Positions 34,271 to 41,879 of a stretch of 64,000 nt of DNA are shown here, one piece after another. The position numbers and the translations under genes are program-made. The DNA comes from Bosea sp. (in: a-proteobacteria) (GTDB lineage Bacteria > Pseudomonadota > Alphaproteobacteria > Rhizobiales > Beijerinckiaceae). The notes beneath the pieces are model-generated. The model was not told where the DNA came from and did not search any database. It saw only the letters and a program-made list of their open reading frames with translations. Positions within the stretch are counted from its first letter, which is position 1. The number at the start of each line of letters is the position of its first letter. Where the stretch lies: positions 496,001 through 560,000 of the forward strand of contig NZ_JAMLIX010000002.1 in NCBI RefSeq assembly GCF_023953965.1, read 5' to 3'.

Positions 34271-34831
34271 TCAGGGGCGCAGGCGGGCGGGATTGCCGAC
34301 CGCGATGCGGCCGGCGGGCACGTCGCGCGTGACCACGCTGCCCGCGCCGATGATCGCGTCGTCCCCGATCGTGACGCCGGGCAGGATGATCGCCCCGCCG
34401 CCGATCCAGACATTGCGGCCGATGCGGACCGGGCGGCCGAATTCGAGCATCTGCCGCCGCTGTTCTGGGTCGCGCGGATGATCGGCGGTCAGGATCTGCA
34501 CGCCGGGGCCGATCTGCGTGCCCTCGCCGATGGTGACAGCGACGACATCGAGGATGACGCAGCCGAAATTGAGGAAGACGCCGTCGCCGAGGCTGATGTT
34601 GTAGCCGTAATCGCAATGGAAGGGCGGGCGGATGACGACCCCCTGACCGACATGGCCGAGAGCTTCGCCGAGCAGCGGCAGCCGCTGCTCGGGCGTCGCG
34701 GTGGTCGCGTTGAAGCGCTCCATCCAGGCGCAGATGCGGCGATGGTCGGCGACGAGCTCGGGGCAGTCGGCACGGTAGAGCGCGCCGGCCAGCATCTTGT
34801 CCTTCTCGCTGCGCATCGCCGCGCCGCTCAA
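34271..34831 (-). CDS. Left-handed beta-helix O-acetyltransferase (maltose/galactoside acetyltransferase family)
   Basis: This 186-residue enzyme transfers acetyl from acetyl-CoA to sugars or similar hydroxyl acceptors. The N-terminal Maa segment reads EKDKMLAGALYRADCPELV. Hexapeptide repeats follow (VAVTIGEGTQIGPGVQILTAD, WIGGGAIILPGVTIGDDAII, GAGSVVTRDVPAGRIAVGNPARL). The catalytic His is in the TADHPRDP loop, and CDYGYNISLGDGVFLNF is typical. Its start overlaps the era stop (ATGA, 34828-34831), so translation is coupled to era, where recO usually follows in relatives. The acceptor is unknown. Confidence 0.9.
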   Translation of the reverse strand: MSGAAMRSEKDKMLAGALYRADCPELVADHRRICAWMERFNATTATPEQRLPLLGEALGHVGQGVVIRPPFHCDYGYNISLGDGVFLNFGCVILDVVAVTIGEGTQIGPGVQILTADHPRDPEQRRQMLEFGRPVRIGRNVWIGGGAIILPGVTIGDDAIIGAGSVVTRDVPAGRIAVGNPARLRP

Positions 34832-35736
34832 GCCTTGCCCTTGGGGAATTCCAGCCCCATCTCGCGATAGCGCTCCGGATCGTCGCTCCAGTTCTCGCGC
34901 ACCTTCACGAACAGGAAGAGATGGATCTTGGCCTCGGCGGCTTCGGCGATCTCGGCGCGGGCCTTCTGGCCGATCGCCTTGATCGTCTGGCCGCCTTCGC
35001 CGAGCACGATCTTCCGCTGGCCCTCGCGCTCGACATAGATCGTCTGCTCGATCCTGACCGAGCCGTCCGGCTTCTGCTGCCAGCTCTCGGTCTCGACGGT
35101 CGAGCGATAGGGCAACTCGTCGTGCAGCCGCTCGAACATCTTCTCGCGGGTGATCTCGGCGGCGAGGAAGCGCAGCGGCGCGTCAGAGATCTGGTCCTCC
35201 GGATAGAGCCAGGGGCCGGGCGGCAGGCGCGTCTCCAGCCAGGCGAGGATGTCCTTGACGCCGTAGCCGGTCAGCGCCGCGACCATGAAGGTCGCCTCGA
35301 AGCGGCCCAGCGCGTTCACCGCCGCGGTGATGGCGAGCAGCTTCTCCTTCGGCACGGTGTCGATCTTGTTGAGGACCAGGAATTTCGGCTGCTTCAGCTC
35401 GGAAAGCTTCTCGAGCAGCGCCGTGTTCTCCTCATGGTCGAAGCGTCCGACATCGACGAGCACGCCGATCAGGTCGGCATCGGTCGCCCCGCCCCAGGCG
35501 CTCGTCACCATGGCGCGGTCGAGCCGGCGCTTGGGCGCGAAGATGCCCGGCGTGTCGACGAAGACGATCTGCGCCGCGCCGGACAAGGCGATGCCGCGCA
35601 TCTGCGTGCGCGTCGTCTGCACCTTGCGCGAGACGATCGAGATCTTGGCCCCGACGAGCTGGTTGATCAGCGTCGACTTGCCGGCATTGGGCGCGCCGAT
35701 CAGCGCGACGAAGCCGCAGCGCGTGGTTTCAGGCAT
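34828..35736 (-). CDS. era: GTPase Era
   Basis: Era is an essential GTPase that binds 16S rRNA and assists 30S maturation. The protein has 302 residues. GTPase motifs are GAPNAGKST (G1, about residue 14), DTPGIF (G3) and NKID (G4). The C-terminal KH domain contains IVLGEGGQTIKAIGQKAR. The start at 35736 (MPETTRCGFVALIG) lies inside the end of rnc (8-base overlap), and the stop overlaps the acetyltransferase start. It therefore belongs to the lepB-rnc-era operon. Confidence 0.96.
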   Translation of the reverse strand: MPETTRCGFVALIGAPNAGKSTLINQLVGAKISIVSRKVQTTRTQMRGIALSGAAQIVFVDTPGIFAPKRRLDRAMVTSAWGGATDADLIGVLVDVGRFDHEENTALLEKLSELKQPKFLVLNKIDTVPKEKLLAITAAVNALGRFEATFMVAALTGYGVKDILAWLETRLPPGPWLYPEDQISDAPLRFLAAEITREKMFERLHDELPYRSTVETESWQQKPDGSVRIEQTIYVEREGQRKIVLGEGGQTIKAIGQKARAEIAEAAEAKIHLFLFVKVRENWSDDPERYREMGLEFPKGKA

Positions 35737-36460
35737 CGCCGCTTCCCAGGTTGTCGTTCCACAGGCCCTCGCGCCGGAGGAAGGCTTCGGCCGCCGCCTG
35801 CTCGGCCAGCCGCTTGGAGGGGCCGCGCGCCTCGGCGTCGGAAAGTCCGTTGATCTTCGCCGCCACGACGAAGACCGGGGCATGGTCGGGGCCGGAGCGG
35901 GCGCGCTCGCTATAGGTCGGCGTCGGATAGCCCCGCCCTTGCGCCCATTCCTGCAGCGCGGTCTTGGCGTCGCGCAACGGTCTCACCGGCTTCAGCAGGC
36001 GTTCGCCGAAGGCGCGCTCGACCAGCGCGCGCGCCGCCTCGTAGCCGCCGTCGATGAAGACCGCCCCGATGATCGATTCGCAGGCATCGGCCAGGATCGC
36101 CTGGTTCTTGCGCGCCCCGCCCAGGATCTCGCCCTCGCCGAGCCGCATGAACTGGCCGAGGTTCCAGCCCTGCGCCACCTCCGCGCAGGTCTCCTTGCGG
36201 ACCAGATCGGCGAGCCGGCGCGAGAGATTGCCCTCTTCCGATTGCGGGTAATGCCTGAACAGCAGATCGGCGACCGACAGGCCGAGCACCCGGTCGCCGA
36301 GGAATTCGAGGCGCTGATAGCTCGCCAGCCGCGAATCCTCGGCGCTCATGTGGGTGAGCGCCGTGGCGAGCAGGGAGGGATCGGCGAAACGGTGCCCCAG
36401 CGCGGCTTCGAGCCGCGCGGTGTCCGGCGCCTTGCGCCCGCCTTCGCCCGCCTTGCTCAC
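35729..36460 (-). CDS. rnc: Ribonuclease III
   Basis: RNase III cuts double-stranded RNA, including rRNA precursors. The protein has 243 residues from a GTG start at 36460 that overlaps the lepB stop in GTGA. The catalytic signature YQRLEFLGDRVLGLSVADLLF and ADACESIIGAVFIDGG give the metal-binding acids. The C-terminal double-stranded-RNA-binding domain spans about 165-232 (TALQEWAQGRGYPTPTYS, AKRLAEQAAAEAFL-like end). Longer in-frame readings would run through lepB in another frame and are not real. It overlaps era by 8 bases. Confidence 0.95.
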   Translation of the reverse strand: MSKAGEGGRKAPDTARLEAALGHRFADPSLLATALTHMSAEDSRLASYQRLEFLGDRVLGLSVADLLFRHYPQSEEGNLSRRLADLVRKETCAEVAQGWNLGQFMRLGEGEILGGARKNQAILADACESIIGAVFIDGGYEAARALVERAFGERLLKPVRPLRDAKTALQEWAQGRGYPTPTYSERARSGPDHAPVFVVAAKINGLSDAEARGPSKRLAEQAAAEAFLRREGLWNDNLGSGDA

Positions 36461-37224
36461 TTGATGGTGCTGAACAGGCGGTTCCAGCGAACCGTTGCGG
36501 GCCATTCCCAGATCTTCCAGGCGGAGGCGCCGTCCTCGATCGAGAAGAAGATGATCTCGGCGCGCCCGACGAAGTTCTCGAACGGCACGAAGCCGACGCT
36601 GCGGTCGCGCGAATCGAGCGAGTTGTCGCGGTTGTCGCCCATCATGAAGAAATGGCCGGGCGGCACGGCGAAGACCTGGGTGTTGTCGAAGGTGCCGGTG
36701 TCGCCCTCGCGCTCGATGATCTCGTGGCTGACGCCGTTCGGCAGCGTCTCGCGATAGCGGATCACCGGCGCGCTGCGGCCCCAGTTGTCGGCGGTGGCGT
36801 AGTCGGCGATGCGCTCGCGCTTCACCGGCTGGTTGTTGATGTGCAGGATGCCGTCGATCATCTGGATGCGGTCGCCCGGCAGGCCGATGACGCGCTTGAT
36901 GTAGTCGGTCGAATTGTCGCTCGGCAGCTTGAACACGGCGATGTCGCCGCGCTGCGGCTCGGCCGCCCAGATCCTGCCTGAGAACAGCGGCGGGCTGAAC
37001 GGGATCGAATGCTTCGAATAGCCGTAGGTGTATTTCGACACGAACAGGTAGTCGCCGATCAGCAGCGTCGGGATCAGCGAGCCCGAGGGGATGTTGAAGG
37101 GCTGGAACAGCAGCGTGCGGATGACGAGCGCGATCAGCAGCGCCTGGACGACGACCTTGATCGTCTCGAGGATGCCGCCTTCTTCCTTGGCCGCCTTGCT
37201 CTTGCTGTCGACGTCGTTGGCCAC
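36457..37224 (-). CDS. lepB: Signal peptidase I LepB
   Basis: LepB removes signal peptides at the periplasmic face of the inner membrane. The protein has 255 residues. A single N-terminal membrane helix (about 22-40) is followed by the catalytic Ser49 in NIPSGSLIPTLLIGDYLFV. Leu stands where Met is usual after the Ser. General-base Lys110 is in DYIKRVIGLPGD. The C-terminal box PPGHFFMMGDNRDNSLDSR is intact. It is the first gene of the lepB-rnc-era run, with acpS and pdxJ upstream on the same strand but separated by aqpZ. Confidence 0.96.
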   Translation of the reverse strand: MANDVDSKSKAAKEEGGILETIKVVVQALLIALVIRTLLFQPFNIPSGSLIPTLLIGDYLFVSKYTYGYSKHSIPFSPPLFSGRIWAAEPQRGDIAVFKLPSDNSTDYIKRVIGLPGDRIQMIDGILHINNQPVKRERIADYATADNWGRSAPVIRYRETLPNGVSHEIIEREGDTGTFDNTQVFAVPPGHFFMMGDNRDNSLDSRDRSVGFVPFENFVGRAEIIFFSIEDGASAWKIWEWPATVRWNRLFSTIK

Positions 37225-37452
37225 GCGGGGCGCTCCTGAGGCTCGTTCCAGCGCGGTCTAGCCGACTATCGTGCCTGCGACAACGCGCAAGAACGGAAGG
37301 GGGAAGGACGCCGGGCGCTGGCATAAGGATGAGGGCGGTGAATCCAGGACGGGAAAACGGCAGGATCAGGGCGGTTTTCGGCAAGCGTGCGGATTGACGG
37401 GGTTGATTTTCGCCAACAGCATCACAGTCGCGCGACATTCGAGGATTCGCTC

Positions 37453-38166
37453 ATGAGCACGAAGAAATTAGCCGCCGAGGCCATCGGCACCTTCTGGTTA
37501 ACCTTCGCCGGCTGCGGCAGCGCGGTGATCGCCGCCGGATTTCCGAATGTCGGGATCGGCCTGCTCGGCGTATCGCTCGCCTTCGGCCTCACAGTCGTGA
37601 CGATGGCCTATGCGATCGGCCACATCTCCGGCTGCCATCTCAATCCGGCGGTGACGGTCGGCCTTGCCGCCGGCGGGCGCTTCCCGGCCGGGCAGGTCGT
37701 TCCCTACATCGTCGCGCAGGTCGTCGGCGCGATCGTGGCCGCGGCGGTCCTCTACATGATCGCGAGCGGCGCGCCGGGCTTCGATGTCGCCAAGGGCTTC
37801 GCCTCGAACGGCTTCGGCGAGCACTCGCCCGGCAAGTACGGCCTCGGCGCGGCCTTGCTGATGGAGGTCGTGATGACGATGATGTTCCTCTTCATCATCA
37901 TGGGCTCGACGCATGGCAAGGCTCCGGCGGGCTTCGCGCCGCTGGCGATCGGCTTGGGCCTGTGCCTGATCCACCTCGTCAGCATCCCGGTGACGAACAC
38001 CTCGGTGAACCCCGCCCGCAGCACCGGCCCGGCGCTCTTCGTCGGCGGCTGGGCGCTCCAGCAGCTCTGGCTGTTCTGGGTGGCGCCGCTGATCGGCGGC
38101 GTTCTCGGCGGCGTGGTCTATCGCTGGCTGAGCGACGAGCCGGAAGGCCAGGTCACCGGCCGCTGA
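37453..38166 (+). CDS. aqpZ: Aquaporin Z
   Basis: This water channel has 237 residues with six membrane helices and two half-helices. Both pore motifs are intact: HLNPAVTVGL (first NPA) and SVNPARSTGPALF (second NPA with the selectivity-filter Arg). The N-terminal EAIGTFWLTFAGCGSAV is typical of AqpZ. The ATG at 37453 follows a weak GAGGA site. It sits alone on the plus strand between acpS and lepB, splitting a block that is often contiguous in related genomes. The 228-base interval before it also serves lepB divergently. Confidence 0.95.
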   Translation: MSTKKLAAEAIGTFWLTFAGCGSAVIAAGFPNVGIGLLGVSLAFGLTVVTMAYAIGHISGCHLNPAVTVGLAAGGRFPAGQVVPYIVAQVVGAIVAAAVLYMIASGAPGFDVAKGFASNGFGEHSPGKYGLGAALLMEVVMTMMFLFIIMGSTHGKAPAGFAPLAIGLGLCLIHLVSIPVTNTSVNPARSTGPALFVGGWALQQLWLFWVAPLIGGVLGGVVYRWLSDEPEGQVTGR

Positions 38167-38173
38167 GGCCGGC

Positions 38174-38575
38174 TCACCCGATCGGCCGCGCCTCGATCAC
38201 CACGAAGGCTTGCGCCAGAGGCGGGTCGTCGGTCAGCGAGACATGGACGATGGCCTCGCAACCTTGCGGGGTCATCGCCTTCAGCCGCGCGAGCGCGCCG
38301 TCCCTCAGCCGCATGGTCGGGCGCCCGCCGGGCAGGTTGACCACCTCCATGTCGCGCCAGAACACGCCGTGCCTCATGCCGGTGCCCAGCGCCTTGGCGC
38401 AGGCTTCCTTCGCGGCGAAGCGGCGGGCATAGGAAGCGGCGCGCGTCGCGCGGCGGTCCGATTTCGCCCGCTCGCCCTCGGTGAAGACGCGGTGGGTGAA
38501 GCGCTCGCCGAAGCGCTCGAGCGAGCGCTCGATCCGGCGGATGTCGCAGAGGTCGGAGCCGATGCCGAGGATCAT
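38174..38575 (-). CDS. acpS: Holo-[acyl-carrier-protein] synthase AcpS
   Basis: AcpS transfers 4'-phosphopantetheine from CoA to acyl carrier protein. The protein has 133 residues. The metal site Asp8 lies in GIGSDLCDIRRIE, and the Glu is in RRFAAKEACAKALGTG. HVSLTDDPPLAQAFVVIE closes the fold. Its start overlaps the pdxJ stop (ATGA, 38572-38575), so the two are coupled. It converges on aqpZ with a 7-base gap. Confidence 0.95.
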   Translation of the reverse strand: MILGIGSDLCDIRRIERSLERFGERFTHRVFTEGERAKSDRRATRAASYARRFAAKEACAKALGTGMRHGVFWRDMEVVNLPGGRPTMRLRDGALARLKAMTPQGCEAIVHVSLTDDPPLAQAFVVIEARPIG

Positions 38576-39333
38576 GCCTGGGCCCGGCTCCGCTTGCGCC
38601 CCTCGTCCATTGCCTGCCGCATCCGGCCGATCGCCGCCTCGAGGCCGATGAAGATCGCCTCGCCGATCAGGAAATGGCCGATGTTGAACTCGACGAAGGC
38701 CGGCACGGCAGCGAGCGTCCGCGCGGTGTCGTAATCGAGCCCGTGCCCGGCATGGACCTCGAGGCCGAGCTTCGCCGCCAGCGCCGCGCCCTCCGCCAGC
38801 CGCCGGAACTCGGCCTCAGCCTTCCGCGTCTGGCCATCGGCCTGCGCATGGCACCAGCTTCCGGTATGCAGCTCGACCACCGGCGCGCCGAGCTTGACGG
38901 CCATCGCGATCGGCGCCTCGTCCGGCTCGATGAACAGCGAGACGCGGCAGCCGGCCGCCTTCAGCCGGGCGATGCGGGGGGCAAGCCCGCTTTCCTGGCC
39001 GACGACGTCGAGCCCGCCTTCGGTGGTGCGCTCCTCGCGCTTCTCCGGCACGAGGCAGGCCGCATGCGGCTTCAGCCGCTCGGCCAGCGCGATCATCTCC
39101 TCGGTTGCCGCCATCTCGAAGTTGAGCGGCCGGGTCAATTCGGCGGCGAGGCGCTCCATGTCGGCGTCGCGGATATGGCGCCGGTCCTCGCGCAGATGGG
39201 CGGTGATGCCGTCGGCGCCGGCGGCGACGGCCAGATGCGCCGCCCTGACCGGATCGGGCACGGCGCCGCCGCGCGCGTTCCTGACCGTGGCGACATGGTC
39301 GATGTTGACGCCCAGGCGCAGCCGTCCGGCCAT
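38572..39333 (-). CDS. pdxJ: Pyridoxine 5'-phosphate synthase PdxJ
   Basis: PdxJ makes pyridoxine phosphate from deoxyxylulose phosphate and 3-amino-1-hydroxyacetone phosphate. The protein has 253 residues with the TIM-barrel signatures LGVNIDHVATVRNARGG, GADGITAHLREDRRHI, NFEMAATEEMIALAERLKPH and EVHAGHGLDYDTARTLAAVP. It is divergent from the HerA-like gene and coupled to acpS. PLP made here serves glyA and ilvA in the same window. Confidence 0.96.
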   Translation of the reverse strand: MAGRLRLGVNIDHVATVRNARGGAVPDPVRAAHLAVAAGADGITAHLREDRRHIRDADMERLAAELTRPLNFEMAATEEMIALAERLKPHAACLVPEKREERTTEGGLDVVGQESGLAPRIARLKAAGCRVSLFIEPDEAPIAMAVKLGAPVVELHTGSWCHAQADGQTRKAEAEFRRLAEGAALAAKLGLEVHAGHGLDYDTARTLAAVPAFVEFNIGHFLIGEAIFIGLEAAIGRMRQAMDEGRKRSRAQA

Positions 39334-39519
39334 GATGCGATATCCTCAGTTGCCCGCGACCTGCTTAGACGAAAGTGGCGGGCCGGCTCAAGGCGGGGCG
39401 CTCGACATCCTTTTGCCGGGCGGAGCGATCACGCGGATTGGCGGCGCGCCGTGAAGGTATTCGTAACCCGCTTCCTGTAGCGTCAACCCGTCACGCTTCC
39501 AGGGTTTCGTGCGCATCCG

Positions 39520-41238
39520 ATGCAACTTCCATTGAACAACGCGGCTTTCCGGAACGACATTTCGCCCGACAGGCGCGACAATCACCAGCCACCCGAGCGG
39601 GCGCTGGGCCGGGTGATCGCCTGCGACGGCTCGCGCGCCACGATCCTCAGCGCGGTCTCGACCGGAAACTGGCAGGCGAGCGATGCCTGGGCCATCGGCC
39701 GGATGGTCTCGATCAATCTGGGTGCGAGCCGCATCGTCGCCCTGGTCTACAAGCTGCACGCCGTCGAAGCCGCCTGGAGCGAGGCGGAAGAGAATCCGAT
39801 CCGGGTCGAGGTCGAGTTCCTCGGCGAGGTGCTGGAAAGCGACACCGGCGAGCGGCCGCGCTTCCAGAGCGGCATCACCACCTTTCCGCCGATCGGCGCG
39901 GTCGCGCACCGCATCCGCTCCGGCGATCTCGCGCTCGTCCATGATCTCGGCGACCGGGCCGGCGTCGAGATCGGCCATGTCACGCAAGATTCGAGCATCC
40001 CGGCAACCGTCAGCATCCAGGACATGCTCTCGCGCCATTTCGCGCTGGTGGGCACCACCGGCGTCGGCAAGTCGAGCGCGGTCTCGCTCCTGCTGCGCCG
40101 GGCCGTTTCGGTGCGGCCGCGGCTGCGCGTGCTCATCCTCGATCCGCACAACGAATATTCCTCGGCCTTTCCCGACCTCGCCTTGACCATCGACGGCGAC
40201 AGCCTCGACCTGCCGTTCTGGATGTTCAGCCAGGAGGAGCTCACCGATGTCGTCTTCCGGGGGCGGCCTGCCCCCGACGACGAGGCGGATATCCTGCGCG
40301 AGGTCGTCATCGCAGCCCGCGCCCGCTATCGCCAGCCCAAGGCACAGGAGATGGCGCGCGATCTCGGCTCCAGCCTGCTGAAGCGCCCGCTCGATATGGG
40401 CATGTCGCGCCAGCCGGCGGAGGCCGCGCCGACCGGTGGTGGCGGCGATCTCGCCACCCCCTATCGCCTCAAGGACGCCTTCGCCGTCATCGACGAGCTG
40501 ATCGGCCTGCACGAGCAGCGTTGGCCGCGCGGCGCCCTGCGCGCGCTCAAGGTGCGGCTCGAGGCGCTCCACAACGATCCCCGCTACCGCTTCATGTTCG
40601 GCCGCGCCAACATGTACGAGACGGTGGCGCCGATCCTGGCGCAGGTCTTCCGCGTTCCCATGCACGGCCGGCCGATCACCGCCTTCCAGCTCGGCGGCCT
40701 GCCGGGCGAGGTGGTGAACGCGGTCGCCTCGGTGCTGTCGCGGCTCGCCTTCGATCTCGCTGCGGCGAGCCAGGGCGCCTGCGAGATCCTGGTGCTCTGC
40801 GAGGAGGCGCATCGTTACGTCCCCTCGGATATCGCGCTCGGCTTTGCGCCGACGCGGCAGGCGCTCGCCCGCATCGCCAAGGAAGGCCGCAAATACGGCG
40901 CCTATCTCGGCATCGTGACGCAGCGCCCGGGCGAGCTCGATCCGACCATCCTGTCGCAATGCTCGACCGTCTTCGCGATGCGGCTGGCAAACGAGCGCGA
41001 CCAGCAGATCATCCGCTCGGCGATCTCCGACGCTTCAGCCAGCACGATCGCCTTCCTGTCCTCGATCGGCAACCGCGAGGCGATCGCCTTCGGCGAGGGC
41101 GTCGCCACCACGATGCGGATGCGTTTCGCCGAGATCAGGCCGCAGGAGCTGCCGGCGATGGGCGGGCGGATCATCGAGGAGAGCGAGCAAAGGCGCGAGC
41201 CGACGCTGGACGACATGGTGCGGCGCATGCGCGCCTGA
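39520..41238 (+). CDS. HerA-like ATPase (DUF87/FtsK-HerA superfamily)
   Basis: This 572-residue protein has an N-terminal HAS-barrel-like beta domain (about 28-160). A P-loop ATPase follows with Walker A GTTGVGKSS (178-186) and Walker B EILVLCEEAHRYVP. The sensor/arginine region is IVTQRPGELDPTILSQCSTVFAMRL. Family members form hexameric DNA pumps; in archaea HerA acts with NurA in end resection, and HerA proteins partner Sir2-like or nuclease subunits in some defence systems. No nuclease or Sir2 partner is adjacent here. The neighbours are pdxJ and rpoZ, so a housekeeping DNA or chromosome role is more likely. The start at 39520 is the first ATG. Confidence 0.85.
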   Translation: MQLPLNNAAFRNDISPDRRDNHQPPERALGRVIACDGSRATILSAVSTGNWQASDAWAIGRMVSINLGASRIVALVYKLHAVEAAWSEAEENPIRVEVEFLGEVLESDTGERPRFQSGITTFPPIGAVAHRIRSGDLALVHDLGDRAGVEIGHVTQDSSIPATVSIQDMLSRHFALVGTTGVGKSSAVSLLLRRAVSVRPRLRVLILDPHNEYSSAFPDLALTIDGDSLDLPFWMFSQEELTDVVFRGRPAPDDEADILREVVIAARARYRQPKAQEMARDLGSSLLKRPLDMGMSRQPAEAAPTGGGGDLATPYRLKDAFAVIDELIGLHEQRWPRGALRALKVRLEALHNDPRYRFMFGRANMYETVAPILAQVFRVPMHGRPITAFQLGGLPGEVVNAVASVLSRLAFDLAAASQGACEILVLCEEAHRYVPSDIALGFAPTRQALARIAKEGRKYGAYLGIVTQRPGELDPTILSQCSTVFAMRLANERDQQIIRSAISDASASTIAFLSSIGNREAIAFGEGVATTMRMRFAEIRPQELPAMGGRIIEESEQRREPTLDDMVRRMRA

Positions 41239-41347
41239 GGCGGGGCCGGGGAAGCAGGGCAGCGAAATTCTTGCATCGTGGCGGCTTTGCCTGTAAGGGC
41301 TGCCCGATCCATTTCCCTCGCATCGCTGAGATCGGAAGAAGCCGGCC

Positions 41348-41737
41348 ATGGCTCGCGTTACCGTTGAAGACTGCATCGACAAGGTCGAGAACCGCTTCGA
41401 GCTGGTGCTGCTCGCCAGCCATCGCGCGCGGATGATCGCGTCGGGCTCCTCGATCCTCGTCACCCGCGACAACGACAAGAACCCCGTCGTCGCGCTGCGC
41501 GAGATCGCCGACGAGAAGCTCAAGCCCGAGGATCTGAAGGAAGACCTGATCCACTCGCTGCAGAAGCATGTCGAGGTCGACGAGCCGGAGCCGGAGACCG
41601 TGCCGCTGCTCGCCAACCCCGCCGCCGCGTCGACCCCCGACAGCGAGGTCCAGTTCGACCGGATGAGCGAGGAGGACCTGCTGCGCGGGCTCGACGGCCT
41701 CGTCCCGCCGACCGAGAGCGCCGACGACGAGGACTGA
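41348..41737 (+). CDS. rpoZ: RNA polymerase omega subunit
   Basis: Omega aids assembly of the beta' subunit and, in many bacteria, forms part of the ppGpp site. The protein has 129 residues. The conserved core is MARVTVEDCIDKVENRFELVLLASHRARMI, then NDKNPVVALREIADEKL. The C-terminal 60 residues are acidic and variable, longer than in E. coli but usual in alphaproteobacteria. It is followed by a good terminator and then by rsh, the ppGpp enzyme, a classic pairing. Confidence 0.95.
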   Translation: MARVTVEDCIDKVENRFELVLLASHRARMIASGSSILVTRDNDKNPVVALREIADEKLKPEDLKEDLIHSLQKHVEVDEPEPETVPLLANPAAASTPDSEVQFDRMSEEDLLRGLDGLVPPTESADDED

Positions 41738-41760
41738 CCGATCGTTCACCGTCTTGCGTT

Positions 41761-41786
41761 AAAGCCCGGCAATGCCGGGCTTTTTT
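41761..41786 (+). terminator. Rho-independent terminator after rpoZ
   Basis: A 10-bp stem (41761-41770 with 41774-41783) closes an AAT loop and runs into six T (41781-41786). It separates rpoZ from rsh, so rsh needs its own promoter in 41787-41879 or depends on read-through. Confidence 0.9.
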
Positions 41787-41879
41787 CTTAAGCCCGCCCC
41801 CGAAAAACGCCTTGCCGCCGCCGATGTCTGTGCAAATATTCACCCGTTGCAACGATCGCGGAACGAGGCTGGGACCCGC

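Noticed and set aside
39520..41238. HerA-like ATPase as part of an anti-phage defence system
   Set aside because: No Sir2, DUF4297, nuclease or other defence gene is adjacent, and the surroundings are conserved housekeeping genes.
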